A stretch of 64,000 nucleotides of DNA, taken from contig NZ_JBKEAE010000183.1 in the NCBI RefSeq assembly GCF_047971885.1, forward strand, positions 11,444 to 75,443, written 5' to 3'. How positions within the stretch are numbered: the first letter of the stretch is position 1; each line of letters begins with the position of its first letter. Source of the stretch: Tropicimonas sp047971885. Lineage in GTDB: Bacteria; Pseudomonadota; Alphaproteobacteria; Rhodobacterales; Rhodobacteraceae. Under the pieces are notes generated by a model. The model saw only the letters and a list, made by a program, of their open reading frames with translations, was not told the origin of the DNA and ran no database searches. Below, piece after piece: positions 18,364 through 24,409 of the stretch. A program made the position numbers and the translations under genes.

Positions 18364-18777
18364 ATGAAAATCCTGCTTGTCGAGGACGATCCTAACCTGA
18401 GGGCGCTGTGGGGACCGATTTTCGAGGAAGCCGGACATCAGACGTTTCAGGTCGCAACCGAAGGTTCCGCGCTCGCGGCGCTTCGGACCTCGGATTACGA
18501 TCTGGTGGTGCTGGACCTGTGCGTTGCCGGGGGCGACACGCTGGGTGTTGCCAGTTACGCCACCTGCCGCAACCCCGATTGCAGGGTTGTCGTGGTCAGC
18601 GGGTCGGCCGCGCATTCCCGCGCAATGTTGTCTGCGGCGGCGCCCGCGGTGACAACCACGTTGCGCAAACCGGTGGACATAGAGGATCTTGAGGATGCCT
18701 GCCGGATCGTCACGCGCACCGCGCGCCGGATGCCGGTTACGGCGCTGATTGCCGCATCTGCCGAATATCGCCCCTGA
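18364..18777 (+). CDS. Single-domain response regulator (CheY-like receiver)
   Basis: A 137-residue receiver domain without an output domain. The acidic pocket is DD (residues 8–9), the phospho-acceptor is Asp51 (VVLDLCVAGG), the switch Ser is in VVSGS near 80, and the conserved Lys is in LRKPVD near 103. Such proteins relay phosphate to other proteins or act by protein contact. No histidine kinase lies in the window, so the partner is unknown. The short extension (RRMPVTALIAASAEYRP) has no recognised fold. It is convergent with a DUF1127 gene. Confidence 0.9.
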   Translation: MKILLVEDDPNLRALWGPIFEEAGHQTFQVATEGSALAALRTSDYDLVVLDLCVAGGDTLGVASYATCRNPDCRVVVVSGSAAHSRAMLSAAAPAVTTTLRKPVDIEDLEDACRIVTRTARRMPVTALIAASAEYRP

Positions 18778-18841
18778 AATCCGTCTCGCGGTTCGCGGCG
18801 GCCATCGCCGCCGCGCCTCTGTCTGAACGGATCTGCCCGGA

Positions 18842-19063
18842 TCAGCGAATCTCGTCTGCGGCCTGAAGCGCAACTTCCCGGATCAGCGATCTGCAGAGCC
18901 CGATATCGGCCAGGTCGCGGTCGGTCATCGACGACAGTTCGTTGAAGGTCAGTTGATAGGCGCGCCGGCGCGCGCGCATCAGTTTCAGCGCTGCGGCCAT
19001 TCTGGCGAAGCGTCCGGAAAGGCCGTCGAACCGGACGTTCGACGTGTTGGAAACATAGGTCAT
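18842..19063 (-). CDS. DUF1127 protein (third copy in the locus)
   Basis: A 73-residue basic protein. The family signature is at the carboxy end (LTFNELSSMTDRDLADIGLCRSLIREV). Short DUF1127 proteins of this type include CcaF1 of Rhodobacter sphaeroides, reported as an RNA-binding factor linked to CCUCCUCCC-loop small RNAs. It lies 105 bases beyond small RNA 5. No copy of the shared promoter precedes it, so it is probably read through from the promoter at 19528–19552. The ATG at 19063 follows AAGGA. Confidence 0.88.
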   Translation of the reverse strand: MTYVSNTSNVRFDGLSGRFARMAAALKLMRARRRAYQLTFNELSSMTDRDLADIGLCRSLIREVALQAADEIR

Positions 19064-19168
19064 GTGGGTGTCCTTGAAGGGTGGCTGCCCCGGTGTCGTG
19101 GAGCGCGCGCTCCGCCCGGGCGGAAGCCGGCGCCGGCGCGTTGCGCGGCATTCCGGCGATTGTCTGGC

Positions 19169-19256
19169 GGTGGCGGCATCAGGGAGGAGGAGGACGCCGC
19201 CACCTTGTCAGAAAACCCAGGGAGGAGGAGGGGTTTCCCGATTTCCGTGTCGTTTC
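19169..19256 (-). ncRNA. CcsR/cuckoo-type small RNA 5
   Basis: Two adjacent hairpins downstream of the second DUF1127 gene. On the RNA strand, the first (19213–19236) has a 6-bp stem and a CTCCTCCTCCCT loop. The second (19169–19204) has a 9-bp GC stem (GGTGGCGGC/GCCGCCACC) and the same pyrimidine loop. The loop contains CCUCCUCCC, an imitation of the anti-Shine-Dalgarno sequence of 16S rRNA. No U-run follows, so transcription may continue into the third DUF1127 gene. The 5' boundary is inferred from an element shared by all five units (like GTCTCGTTC on plus). Confidence 0.75.
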
Positions 19257-19476
19257 AGGCGCCGTAGGCGTTTTCGCGCGCCAGTTCGCGGATCATCGAC
19301 CGGCTCAGCCCCAGATCGGCCAGCGCCCGATCCGAAAGGCCGGAAAGCTCCCGCACGGTCTGGCGATAGATCGCGTATTGCGCGTAACGTGCCCTGATCG
19401 TTTCCAGCGTGGAGGTAAACCAGTTGCCTTGACCGGCAAGCGCGACGTTGTTCGTTTCGAATGTCTTTTCCATCAT
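19255..19476 (-). CDS. DUF1127 protein (second copy)
   Basis: A 73-residue protein ending in the DUF1127 signature (RQTVRELSGLSDRALADLGLSRSMIREL). The ATG at 19476 is preceded by AAAGGA; the frame stays open upstream, but that part covers the promoter. It has its own copy of the duplicated promoter (19528–19552) and is followed at once by small RNA 5, repeating the arrangement of the first cassette. An RNA-binding role is suggested by CcaF1 of R. sphaeroides; here it is inference. Confidence 0.88.
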   Translation of the reverse strand: MMEKTFETNNVALAGQGNWFTSTLETIRARYAQYAIYRQTVRELSGLSDRALADLGLSRSMIRELARENAYGA

Positions 19477-19527
19477 TCTATCCTTTGTGGTTGCAGCGCC
19501 GACCGCGTCACCAATTACACTGCCTTC

Positions 19528-19552
19528 GTTAGCGCTACCTCTTGGCTTCAAG
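19528..19552 (-). promoter_or_regulatory. Duplicated stress-type promoter, copy 2
   Basis: On the minus strand CTTGAAG is followed, with 12 bases between, by GCTAAC. The same two blocks at the same spacing precede the first DUF1127 gene. CTTGAA resembles the -35 of heat-shock sigma factors (RpoH), which drive the homologous locus in Rhodobacter sphaeroides. Sigma factor assignment is inference. Confidence 0.55.
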
Positions 19553-19592
19553 ATAGACGGTGATGCCACCGGTTCAATCCGCATTTCGGCAA

Positions 19593-19607
19593 TGCTGCCA
19601 TGCAGCA
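19593..19607. promoter_or_regulatory. Palindrome upstream of promoter copy 2
   Basis: TGCTGC and GCAGCA arms around CAT/ATG. It lies 40 bases upstream of the CTTGAAG block. A near-identical palindrome lies 41 bases upstream of the other promoter copy, so it is either a regulator site or a relic of cassette duplication. Confidence 0.45.
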
Positions 19608-19820
19608 ATCGCAGGACTCATGAAACTTCAAGAAACAATCGTATCACTCGAAATTTTATGAATAATTTTTGAAATATAGCATTCTTGGCATCATTCGCAA
19701 TCGCAGCATTTTTGCCGGGCGGGGCGAATTTCGGCCGCTCCGCAGCAGGTCGGCAAACGCATCCCGGTGCTTGACGAGGCGGGCGTGTCGCCTGTCGGTC
19801 CGGGAAGGCAAAGGGAATAC

Positions 19821-19861
19821 AAAAAGGCGGCGACACCAGGGAGGAGGAGGGTGTCGCCGCC
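19821..19861 (-). terminator. Intrinsic terminator of the first small RNA array
   Basis: A 12-bp GC-rich perfect stem with a 12-base loop, directly followed by five Ts on the minus strand. It coincides with the second hairpin of small RNA 4. Confidence 0.75.
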
Positions 19862-19908
19862 AAAAGACAGAAAACCCAGGGAGGAGGAAGGGTTTCCTGA
19901 TCTCGTTC
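19821..19908 (-). ncRNA. CcsR/cuckoo-type small RNA 4, last of the first array
   Basis: Two hairpins with CCUCCUCCC-type loops. The first (19872–19895) has an AAACCC/GGGTTT stem. The second (19826–19861) has a perfect 12-bp stem (GGCGGCGACACC) with loop CTCCTCCTCCCT and is followed on the minus strand by TTTTT (19821–19825). That makes it an intrinsic terminator closing the four-RNA array. Confidence 0.8.
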
Positions 19909-19938
19909 CGGCACCGCTGCGGGTGCCTTGAAACTTGT

Positions 19939-20023
19939 GCGGCAGCTCCAGGGAGGAGGAGGGAGCTGCCGCTGAAACAGAAAGCCCCGGGAGGAGGTGG
20001 GGTTCCTGTATTCCGTATCGAAC
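19939..20023 (-). ncRNA. CcsR/cuckoo-type small RNA 3
   Basis: Two hairpins. The first (19983–20004) has a 6-bp stem with one G·U pair and a 10-base loop keeping CCTCCTCCC. The second (19939–19972) has an 11-bp perfect stem (GCGGCAGCTCC) and loop CTCCTCCTCCCT. A separate hairpin (GGCACC...GGTGCC type) lies between it and small RNA 4. Confidence 0.75.
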
Positions 20024-20068
20024 GCACCGCATCGGTGCCGGGTGCCCCGCGTTCGGGGCCGAACAGGT

Positions 20069-20144
20069 GCGGCGCATCAGGGAGGAACGATGCCGCCGCC
20101 GAGACCGGAACCCAGGGAGGAGGACGGGTTTGCCTGTCTCGAAC
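20069..20144 (-). ncRNA. CcsR/cuckoo-type small RNA 2 (degenerate second loop)
   Basis: The first hairpin (20109–20130) has a 5-bp AACCC/GGGTT stem with loop GTCCTCCTCCCT. The second (20069–20099) has a 10-bp stem with one bulged base, and its loop is shortened to GTTCCTCCCT. It keeps only one CCTCC run, the most diverged loop of the five units. Confidence 0.7.
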
Positions 20145-20186
20145 TCTGCCTGAACAATCCGATGGATCGTTCGGCCATGATCTGGT

Positions 20187-20274
20187 GGCGATGGCATCAG
20201 GGAGGAGGAAGATGCCATCGCCGTATCAGAAAACCCAGGGAGGAGGACGGGTTTCTGAAACTCTTGTCTCGTTC
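20187..20274 (-). ncRNA. CcsR/cuckoo-type small RNA 1
   Basis: Starts at the stop codon of the first DUF1127 gene. The first hairpin (20227–20257) has a 9-bp stem with one bulge and loop GTCCTCCTCCCT. The second (20187–20222) has a perfect 12-bp stem (GGCGATGGCATC) and loop TTCCTCCTCCCT. In Rhodobacter sphaeroides four such RNAs follow a DUF1127 gene and are cut from one transcript; the layout here is the same. Confidence 0.8.
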
Positions 20275-20482
20275 AGCCGCCGAAGGCGGTCCTGTGCGCT
20301 ATCATATGGACACTGCGCCGGCTCAATCCAATATGTGCCAACTCGTCGTCCGTCAGCGCAGCGAAATCCCTGACCAGCCGACGATAGCTGTCCAACTGTT
20401 CAAATTTCGTCAACAGAGCAGCGAAAACCCTGCGGGTCGCAGCGCGACGCGGTTTGCCCGCCGTCCGTTGTGTCTCCGTCAT
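20273..20482 (-). CDS. DUF1127 protein (first copy, CcaF1-like)
   Basis: A 69-residue basic protein. The amino half is Arg/Lys-rich (RTAGKPRRAATRRVF) and the carboxy half is the DUF1127 signature (YRRLVRDFAALTDDELAHIGLSRRSV). The ATG at 20482 is chosen because AGGAAG lies upstream at proper spacing; a GTG 24 bases earlier is possible. It is followed directly by four CCUCCUCCC-loop RNAs, exactly the order of the CcaF1–CcsR1-4 operon of R. sphaeroides. A role in maturation or turnover of these RNAs is inferred from that homologue. Confidence 0.87.
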   Translation of the reverse strand: MTETQRTAGKPRRAATRRVFAALLTKFEQLDSYRRLVRDFAALTDDELAHIGLSRRSVHMIAHRTAFGG

Positions 20483-20571
20483 TGCTTCAGCTTCCTGCTT
20501 CTGCACCCGGGCTTTCGGCTCGATTTGTCCCAGCTTGAACTTGCCGGTTGTTAGCGCCGCGAACCCGGAAT

Positions 20572-20596
20572 GTTAGCGCCCTTCGTTGACTTCAAG
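20572..20596 (-). promoter_or_regulatory. Duplicated stress-type promoter, copy 1
   Basis: CTTGAAG, 12 bases, then GCTAAC on the minus strand, identical in blocks and spacing to the copy at 19528–19552; flanking bases (TAT before, GCGC around the -10) are also shared. It drives the first DUF1127 gene and four small RNAs. The GTTAGCGCC block (plus strand) recurs at 20549–20557. Confidence 0.55.
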
Positions 20597-20637
20597 ATAT
20601 CGTCCGGCGAGGTGTTTGCAATTGCTCTAAACTTCAA

Positions 20638-20652
20638 TGCCGCTATGCAGCA
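20638..20652. promoter_or_regulatory. Palindrome upstream of promoter copy 1
   Basis: TGCTGC...GCGGCA on the minus strand, one mismatch from a perfect palindrome, 41 bases upstream of the CTTGAAG block. It is a counterpart of 19593–19607. Confidence 0.4.
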
Positions 20653-20781
20653 TTTGCATATGTCCTGCTGACCTGTTTTTGTGACATTGCGCCCCTTATC
20701 CGTGCAAGGTTGAAACTCGGCTTGCGTCGGGAGCATGGCGGTATAGGTCTGGACGGTGAAATTCGAGGAATTGGGGGAAAT

Positions 20782-21873
20782 ATGCCCGTAACGCGTGACG
20801 ATGTTGTCAAGGTACTGCGCACGATCAACCTCGCCGATGGTGGCAATCTGGTCGCACGTGACATGGTGCGTGCGCTCGACGTCGATTCGAGCGGGGCGGT
20901 CCGTTTTGTCATCGAGGCCGAATCTCCTGACATGGCGCGGAGCATGGAGCCGGTGCGCCGGGCGGCCGAAGCTGCCGTTGCCGGGCTTGAGGGCGTATCG
21001 TCGGTATCGGTGGTGCTGACCGCGCACGGGCCGGCGGCGCGGCCGGCGCCTGCGGGTCCGCCGCCCGATCTCAAGATCGGCAAACACCCCTCGCCGCGCC
21101 AGCAGGCGGGGCCGGCCGCAATCCCAGGTGTCGACCGGGTAATCGCCGTCGGGTCGGGCAAGGCCGGGGTGGGAAAATCGACCGTTTCGGCCAACCTCGC
21201 CGTGGCGCTGGCGCGTCAGGGGCGCCGGGTCGGGCTTCTCGACGCCGATATATACGGCCCGTCGCAGCCGCGCATGATGGGGACCCACCGCCGCCCGTCT
21301 TCGCCGGACGGCAAGACGATCGAACCGCTCCGGGCGCATGGCGTGACCTTCATGTCGATCGGGCTCATGCTGAAGGAGGCCGAGGCGGTGATCTGGCGCG
21401 GCCCGATGCTGATGGGGGCGTTGCAGCAGATGATGGAGCAGGTCGCCTGGGGCGATCTCGACGTGCTGGTCATCGACCTGCCGCCGGGAACGGGCGATGT
21501 GCAACTCACGCTCGGGCAGCGCTACCGGACAACCGGCGCGCTGGTGGTCTCAACGCCGCAGGATGTGGCGCTGCTCGACGCGCGCCGCGCCATCGACATG
21601 TTCGGCAGGTTGAACGTGCCGGTGCTGGGCCTGATCGAGAACATGTCGACATATATATGTCCCAATTGCGGCCACGAGGCGCATCTGTTCGGGCACGGCG
21701 GCGTGGCGGCCGAGGCCGGAAAGCTCGGCGTGCCCTTCCTGGGGGAACTGCCGCTCGAACTCGAGACCCGGGTCGCCGGGGACGAGGGGCGCCCGATCGC
21801 CCTGGGCGACGGCCCGGCGGCGGAATCCTATGCGGCGATCGCCAGCCGCCTGATTGCCGAAAACAAGGCCTGA
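20782..21873 (+). CDS. mrp: Mrp/NBP35-family iron-sulfur cluster carrier ATPase
   Basis: A 363-residue P-loop protein that carries and delivers Fe-S clusters (ApbC/Mrp). An amino-terminal DUF59/MIP18-like segment (about 1–85, VTRDDVVKVLRTI) is followed by a deviant Walker A with the signature Lys (GKAGVGKSTVSANLA, about 130). Then come DADIYGPSQPRM, DLPPGTGDVQLTL, and a CxxC-type cluster ligand pair (YICPNCGHE, near 290). The ATG at 20782 follows GGGGGAAA; the frame is open upstream but without homology. It is cytosolic. It is divergent from the DUF1127 locus and 678 bases before mraZ. Confidence 0.95.
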   Translation: MPVTRDDVVKVLRTINLADGGNLVARDMVRALDVDSSGAVRFVIEAESPDMARSMEPVRRAAEAAVAGLEGVSSVSVVLTAHGPAARPAPAGPPPDLKIGKHPSPRQQAGPAAIPGVDRVIAVGSGKAGVGKSTVSANLAVALARQGRRVGLLDADIYGPSQPRMMGTHRRPSSPDGKTIEPLRAHGVTFMSIGLMLKEAEAVIWRGPMLMGALQQMMEQVAWGDLDVLVIDLPPGTGDVQLTLGQRYRTTGALVVSTPQDVALLDARRAIDMFGRLNVPVLGLIENMSTYICPNCGHEAHLFGHGGVAAEAGKLGVPFLGELPLELETRVAGDEGRPIALGDGPAAESYAAIASRLIAENKA

Positions 21874-21892
21874 CAGAACTGCCGATGGCCGG

Positions 21893-21918
21893 CCCGTGCC
21901 GGTGGGCGCGGGCACGGG
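21893..21918 (+). terminator. Hairpin after mrp
   Basis: CCCGTGCC/GGCACGGG, 8 bp with a 10-base loop, 20 bases after the mrp stop. Only a weak T-run follows (TTCCGTGT). Confidence 0.4.
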
Positions 21919-22252
21919 TTCCGTGTGCCGGGCGGGTCTCATGGGAAATCATGGGCCGGACGATAAGAAGCGTGCCCACGCGCCGAATCTTCAGGCCGAT
22001 AGCGCGGTGATTCGGCTGAATCGGGCCTGAAACCGGCGAATTTCGTCACCGGAAGTGGTCGGGAATCGCCCCTGTGGGCAGCATTCGCGGGATTTTATGG
22101 GTTTTTTCGTCCAAGATCCCGACGCCCATATATCGTGTTCCATTTCGGCTTGTGCGCAACCTGTACTCAAAATGAACCCCAAGACCCCTGCTTTTCGCGT
22201 TGTCTCAGGTCTGGAATACCCGTCCTGTGGGCTGTCGGCCCATAAAGTGGTA
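21919..22252. other. Gene-free stretch before the dcw promoter
   Basis: No gene with credible composition is seen. At 22086–22105 the plus strand reads CGCGGGATTTTATGG plus a T-run, a close relative of the MraZ-like motif at 22260–22274 but in the other orientation. The two may form a distal and proximal operator pair. Confidence 0.5.
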
Positions 22253-22281
22253 TTGATTTCCATGAAATCCCACGGCATAAA
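22253..22281 (+). promoter_or_regulatory. Promoter of the dcw cluster with embedded MraZ-like boxes
   Basis: TTGATT (22253–22258), 17 bases, then CATAAA (22276–22281). The spacer, read on the minus strand, contains CGTGGGATTTCATGGAAA: TGGG-type repeats at 10-base spacing, as in known MraZ operators upstream of mraZ. Predicted transcription start is near 22288. That would give an RNA of about 206 bases to the terminator at 22493, close to the reported size of UpsM of Rhodobacter sphaeroides. Confidence 0.55.
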
Positions 22282-22287
22282 GGATCA

Positions 22288-22493
22288 CACGATGAGGACG
22301 GGCAGACAAAGGGGCGCAAGACCCCGGAACTTCCCAAAGTCAGGTTTCATACAGGCACCCGCTTTCATCGAACAAGAGATCCGACGCGTGAGCGAGCAGA
22401 CATCCCCCCAGGTGGCACGCGCGATCGGACGCACCCAGCGATGGGACGAGGGCGGCGGACCGGACTTTGGCAGCAGTTCGGTCCGCCGTTTTC
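22288..22493 (+). ncRNA. UpsM-like small RNA / long leader of mraZ
   Basis: In Rhodobacter sphaeroides the dcw cluster has an unusually long 5' leader whose front part is released as the small RNA UpsM by partial termination. The same layout is seen here: a predicted start near 22288, about 205 bases without a credible gene, a strong intrinsic terminator at 22453–22493, and mraZ starting 58 bases later with no other promoter obvious. The 3' end is well supported; the 5' end depends on the predicted promoter. Confidence 0.7.
22453..22493 (+). terminator. Intrinsic terminator ending the UpsM-like RNA
   Basis: A 12-bp stem with one G·U pair (CGGCGGACCGGA / TTCGGTCCGCCG), a 12-base loop, then TTTTCATTTC. 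It lies inside the mraZ leader, so it must be leaky for the dcw genes to be expressed. A second GC hairpin (GCCCCCGG/CCGGGGGC, 22500–22522) follows before mraZ. Confidence 0.8.
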
Positions 22494-22550
22494 ATTTCAG
22501 CCCCCGGGGTGGCTCCGGGGGCGGGACAGAGGCAGCAAGGGGCGCTGAAA

Positions 22551-23054
22551 GTGGCGCGACGGTTCAGAGGCGAAGGGCTCCACAAGGTGGACACGAAGGG
22601 CAGGGTCTCGATCCCGGCCCTGTTCCGCCGTGTGCTCGAAGCCAATGACGAGGAAGATGCCGATCCGAAATGTCCGAGCCTCGTCATCCACTACGGCCCT
22701 GCCGAGAGGCAGCATTTCATCGAATGCTACACGATGGCCGCCGCCGCCGAGGTCGATGCGCGTATCGCCGCGCTTCCCCGGGGATCGAAGGAGCGCCGGT
22801 TTCTCGAAAGCTATTTCCACGGCAAGTCGCAGCAGACCACGGTTGACGAAACCGGGCGGCTTGTCCTGTCGAAAGCGTTGCGCGATTTGCTCGGGTTGAC
22901 CGACGAGGCGAAGTTCGTCGGTTCGGGCGACACCTTCAAGATCTGGAATCCGGGCACCTACGAGGCGGAAGTCGTTGCGAACGACGAGGAGATGCTCGAC
23001 GATCTGCCGGAGGGTGCCGATCCGCTGACGATGCTGGAGGGGGGCGCGTTCTGA
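22551..23054 (+). CDS. mraZ: Transcriptional regulator MraZ
   Basis: A 167-residue protein of two SpoVT/AbrB-type DNA-binding halves (about 1–75, ARRFRGEGLHKVDTKGRVSIPA; and 85–145, QQTTVDETGRLVLSKALRDLLG). MraZ forms ring oligomers that bind direct repeats before its own gene and usually repress the dcw cluster. A GTG start at 22551 is chosen because it gives the family beginning (M)ARRFRGE and has AAGGGG upstream. It is followed 3 bases later by rsmH. Confidence 0.93.
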   Translation: MARRFRGEGLHKVDTKGRVSIPALFRRVLEANDEEDADPKCPSLVIHYGPAERQHFIECYTMAAAAEVDARIAALPRGSKERRFLESYFHGKSQQTTVDETGRLVLSKALRDLLGLTDEAKFVGSGDTFKIWNPGTYEAEVVANDEEMLDDLPEGADPLTMLEGGAF

Positions 23055-23057
23055 GCC

Positions 23058-24059
23058 ATGGCCGCCGCCGCCCCGACCACCGGCCCCGCCACGCCGCACA
23101 TCCCGGTTCTGATTGATCCTCTGATCGCGGCGGTCTCGCCGGTGGCGGGAATCTGGCTGGATGGAACCTTTGGCGCCGGCGGCTACGCGCGGCGCCTGCT
23201 TGATGCCGGCGCTGCGCGGGTGATCGGCGTGGATCGTGACCCGGATGCGCTGGCGCTGGCCGGTCCGCTTGCCGCCGAATATGGCGAGCGGCTGCGCCTG
23301 ATCGAGGGGTGGTTCTCGGCGCTTGACGTGCTGGCGGGTACGCCGCTCGACGGGGTGGTACTGGATCTCGGCGTTTCCTCCATGCAGCTCGACCAGCCGG
23401 ATCGCGGGTTCTCGTTCCAGAAGGACGGCCCGCTGGACATGCGGATGAGCGGCACCGGCCCGACGGCGGCCGATCTGGTCAACGGTTCGAGCGAAGCCGT
23501 GCTGGCCGATTACATCTATCACTATGGCGAGGAGCGTGCCGCGCGCCGCATCGCGCGGGCGATCGTCGCACGGCGGCCGTTCGGGCGCACCCTGCAACTG
23601 GCCGAGGTGGTTTCATCCTGTCTGCCACGGCCGAAGCCCGGGCAGATTCACCCCGCGACACGCACATTCCAGGGGCTCCGCATTGCGGTCAACGACGAGT
23701 TCGGCGAACTGATCGCCGGTCTGGCCGCGGCCGAACGGGCGTTGCGTCCGGGCGGGAAACTGGCGGTCGTCACCTTTCATTCGCTGGAAGATCGCGTGGT
23801 CAAGCGCTTCCTGCTGGCGCGGTCCGGGCATTCGGCGCGGCCGAGCCGGCACGCGCCCGAATCGGTGCCGGGCGAGGCGCAATTCCGTCTGATCTCGCGC
23901 AGGGCAATTGCGCCCACGGATGCCGAGGTGGCGCGCAATCCGCGCGCCCGCTCGGCGAAACTGCGCGTCGCCGAACGCACCGCTGCGCCGTCCGTCCCGG
24001 TCGACCGCGCCGCGATGGGCCTGCCGGGACCGAAGGACTGGTGGAGGGAGCCTGCATGA
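23058..24059 (+). CDS. rsmH: 16S rRNA (cytosine(1402)-N(4))-methyltransferase
   Basis: A 333-residue SAM-dependent enzyme that methylates N4 of C1402 in 16S rRNA, fine-tuning decoding at the P site. It shows PHIPVLIDPLIAAV at the start, the SAM-binding loop DGTFGAGGYARRLLDAG (about 36–52), VLDLGVSSMQLD, and the carboxy segment VTFHSLEDRVVKRF. Its stop overlaps the ftsL start (ATGA). Standard second gene of the dcw cluster. Confidence 0.96.
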   Translation: MAAAAPTTGPATPHIPVLIDPLIAAVSPVAGIWLDGTFGAGGYARRLLDAGAARVIGVDRDPDALALAGPLAAEYGERLRLIEGWFSALDVLAGTPLDGVVLDLGVSSMQLDQPDRGFSFQKDGPLDMRMSGTGPTAADLVNGSSEAVLADYIYHYGEERAARRIARAIVARRPFGRTLQLAEVVSSCLPRPKPGQIHPATRTFQGLRIAVNDEFGELIAGLAAAERALRPGGKLAVVTFHSLEDRVVKRFLLARSGHSARPSRHAPESVPGEAQFRLISRRAIAPTDAEVARNPRARSAKLRVAERTAAPSVPVDRAAMGLPGPKDWWREPA

Positions 24060-24409
24060 GAACCTTGTTTTACCTGACATCCGCGTTGGTTGTGATGGGG
24101 CTCGCGTTCTGGGCCTATCAGGAGAATTACCAGACCCAGTCCGCGCTCAAGCGGTCCGCCGCGCTCAAGCGCGAACTTGGGGAACTGCGCGAGACGCTGG
24201 CGGTGCTTGAGGCCGAATGGGCCTATCTCAACCGGCCGGCGCGGCTGGCCGAACTGGCCGAGATCAATTTCGACAGTCTGGGCCTGCTGCCGCTCAGGCC
24301 GGAACAGTTCGGCGCGGTCGAGCAGGTCGCCTATCCGCGGCCCGAGATCGATGTCACCGACCCCATCGAGATTGCCGGCAGATTGCACCCCGGAGAGGAA
24401 TTTCCATGA
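24056..24409 (+). CDS. ftsL: Cell division protein FtsL
   Basis: A 117-residue bitopic inner-membrane protein: a short cytoplasmic end, one membrane segment (about 3–20, LFYLTSALVVMGLAFWAY), then a periplasmic coiled coil (about 30–60, KRSAALKRELGELRETLAVLEAEW). FtsL forms the FtsQLB complex that activates FtsWI. FtsL is weakly conserved in sequence, so position between rsmH and ftsI and topology carry the call. It overlaps both neighbours by ATGA. Confidence 0.9.
   Translation: MRTLFYLTSALVVMGLAFWAYQENYQTQSALKRSAALKRELGELRETLAVLEAEWAYLNRPARLAELAEINFDSLGLLPLRPEQFGAVEQVAYPRPEIDVTDPIEIAGRLHPGEEFP

Larger units (their letters stand above)
19477..19820. other. Intergenic region between the two DUF1127/small RNA cassettes
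   Basis: No gene is seen. It holds the promoter copy at 19528–19552, the palindrome at 19593–19607, and an AT-rich stretch at about 19618–19680 unlike the surrounding GC-rich DNA. Confidence 0.6.

Noticed and set aside
19160..20260. Regularly repeated GGGAGGAGGA blocks suggesting CRISPR or tandem repeat DNA
   Set aside because: The repeats are loops of inverted-repeat hairpins of differing stem sequence, in pairs behind DUF1127 genes; spacing is irregular and no cas genes are present.
19160..20260. GGAGGAGG blocks read as plus-strand ribosome-binding sites for small genes
   Set aside because: No start codon with a coding-like frame follows any of them, and the hairpin structure explains them on the minus strand.
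22055..22648. A 197-codon open frame across the mraZ leader
   Set aside because: It runs through the promoter, terminator hairpin and mraZ start; composition is not coding-like and the frame conflicts with MraZ.
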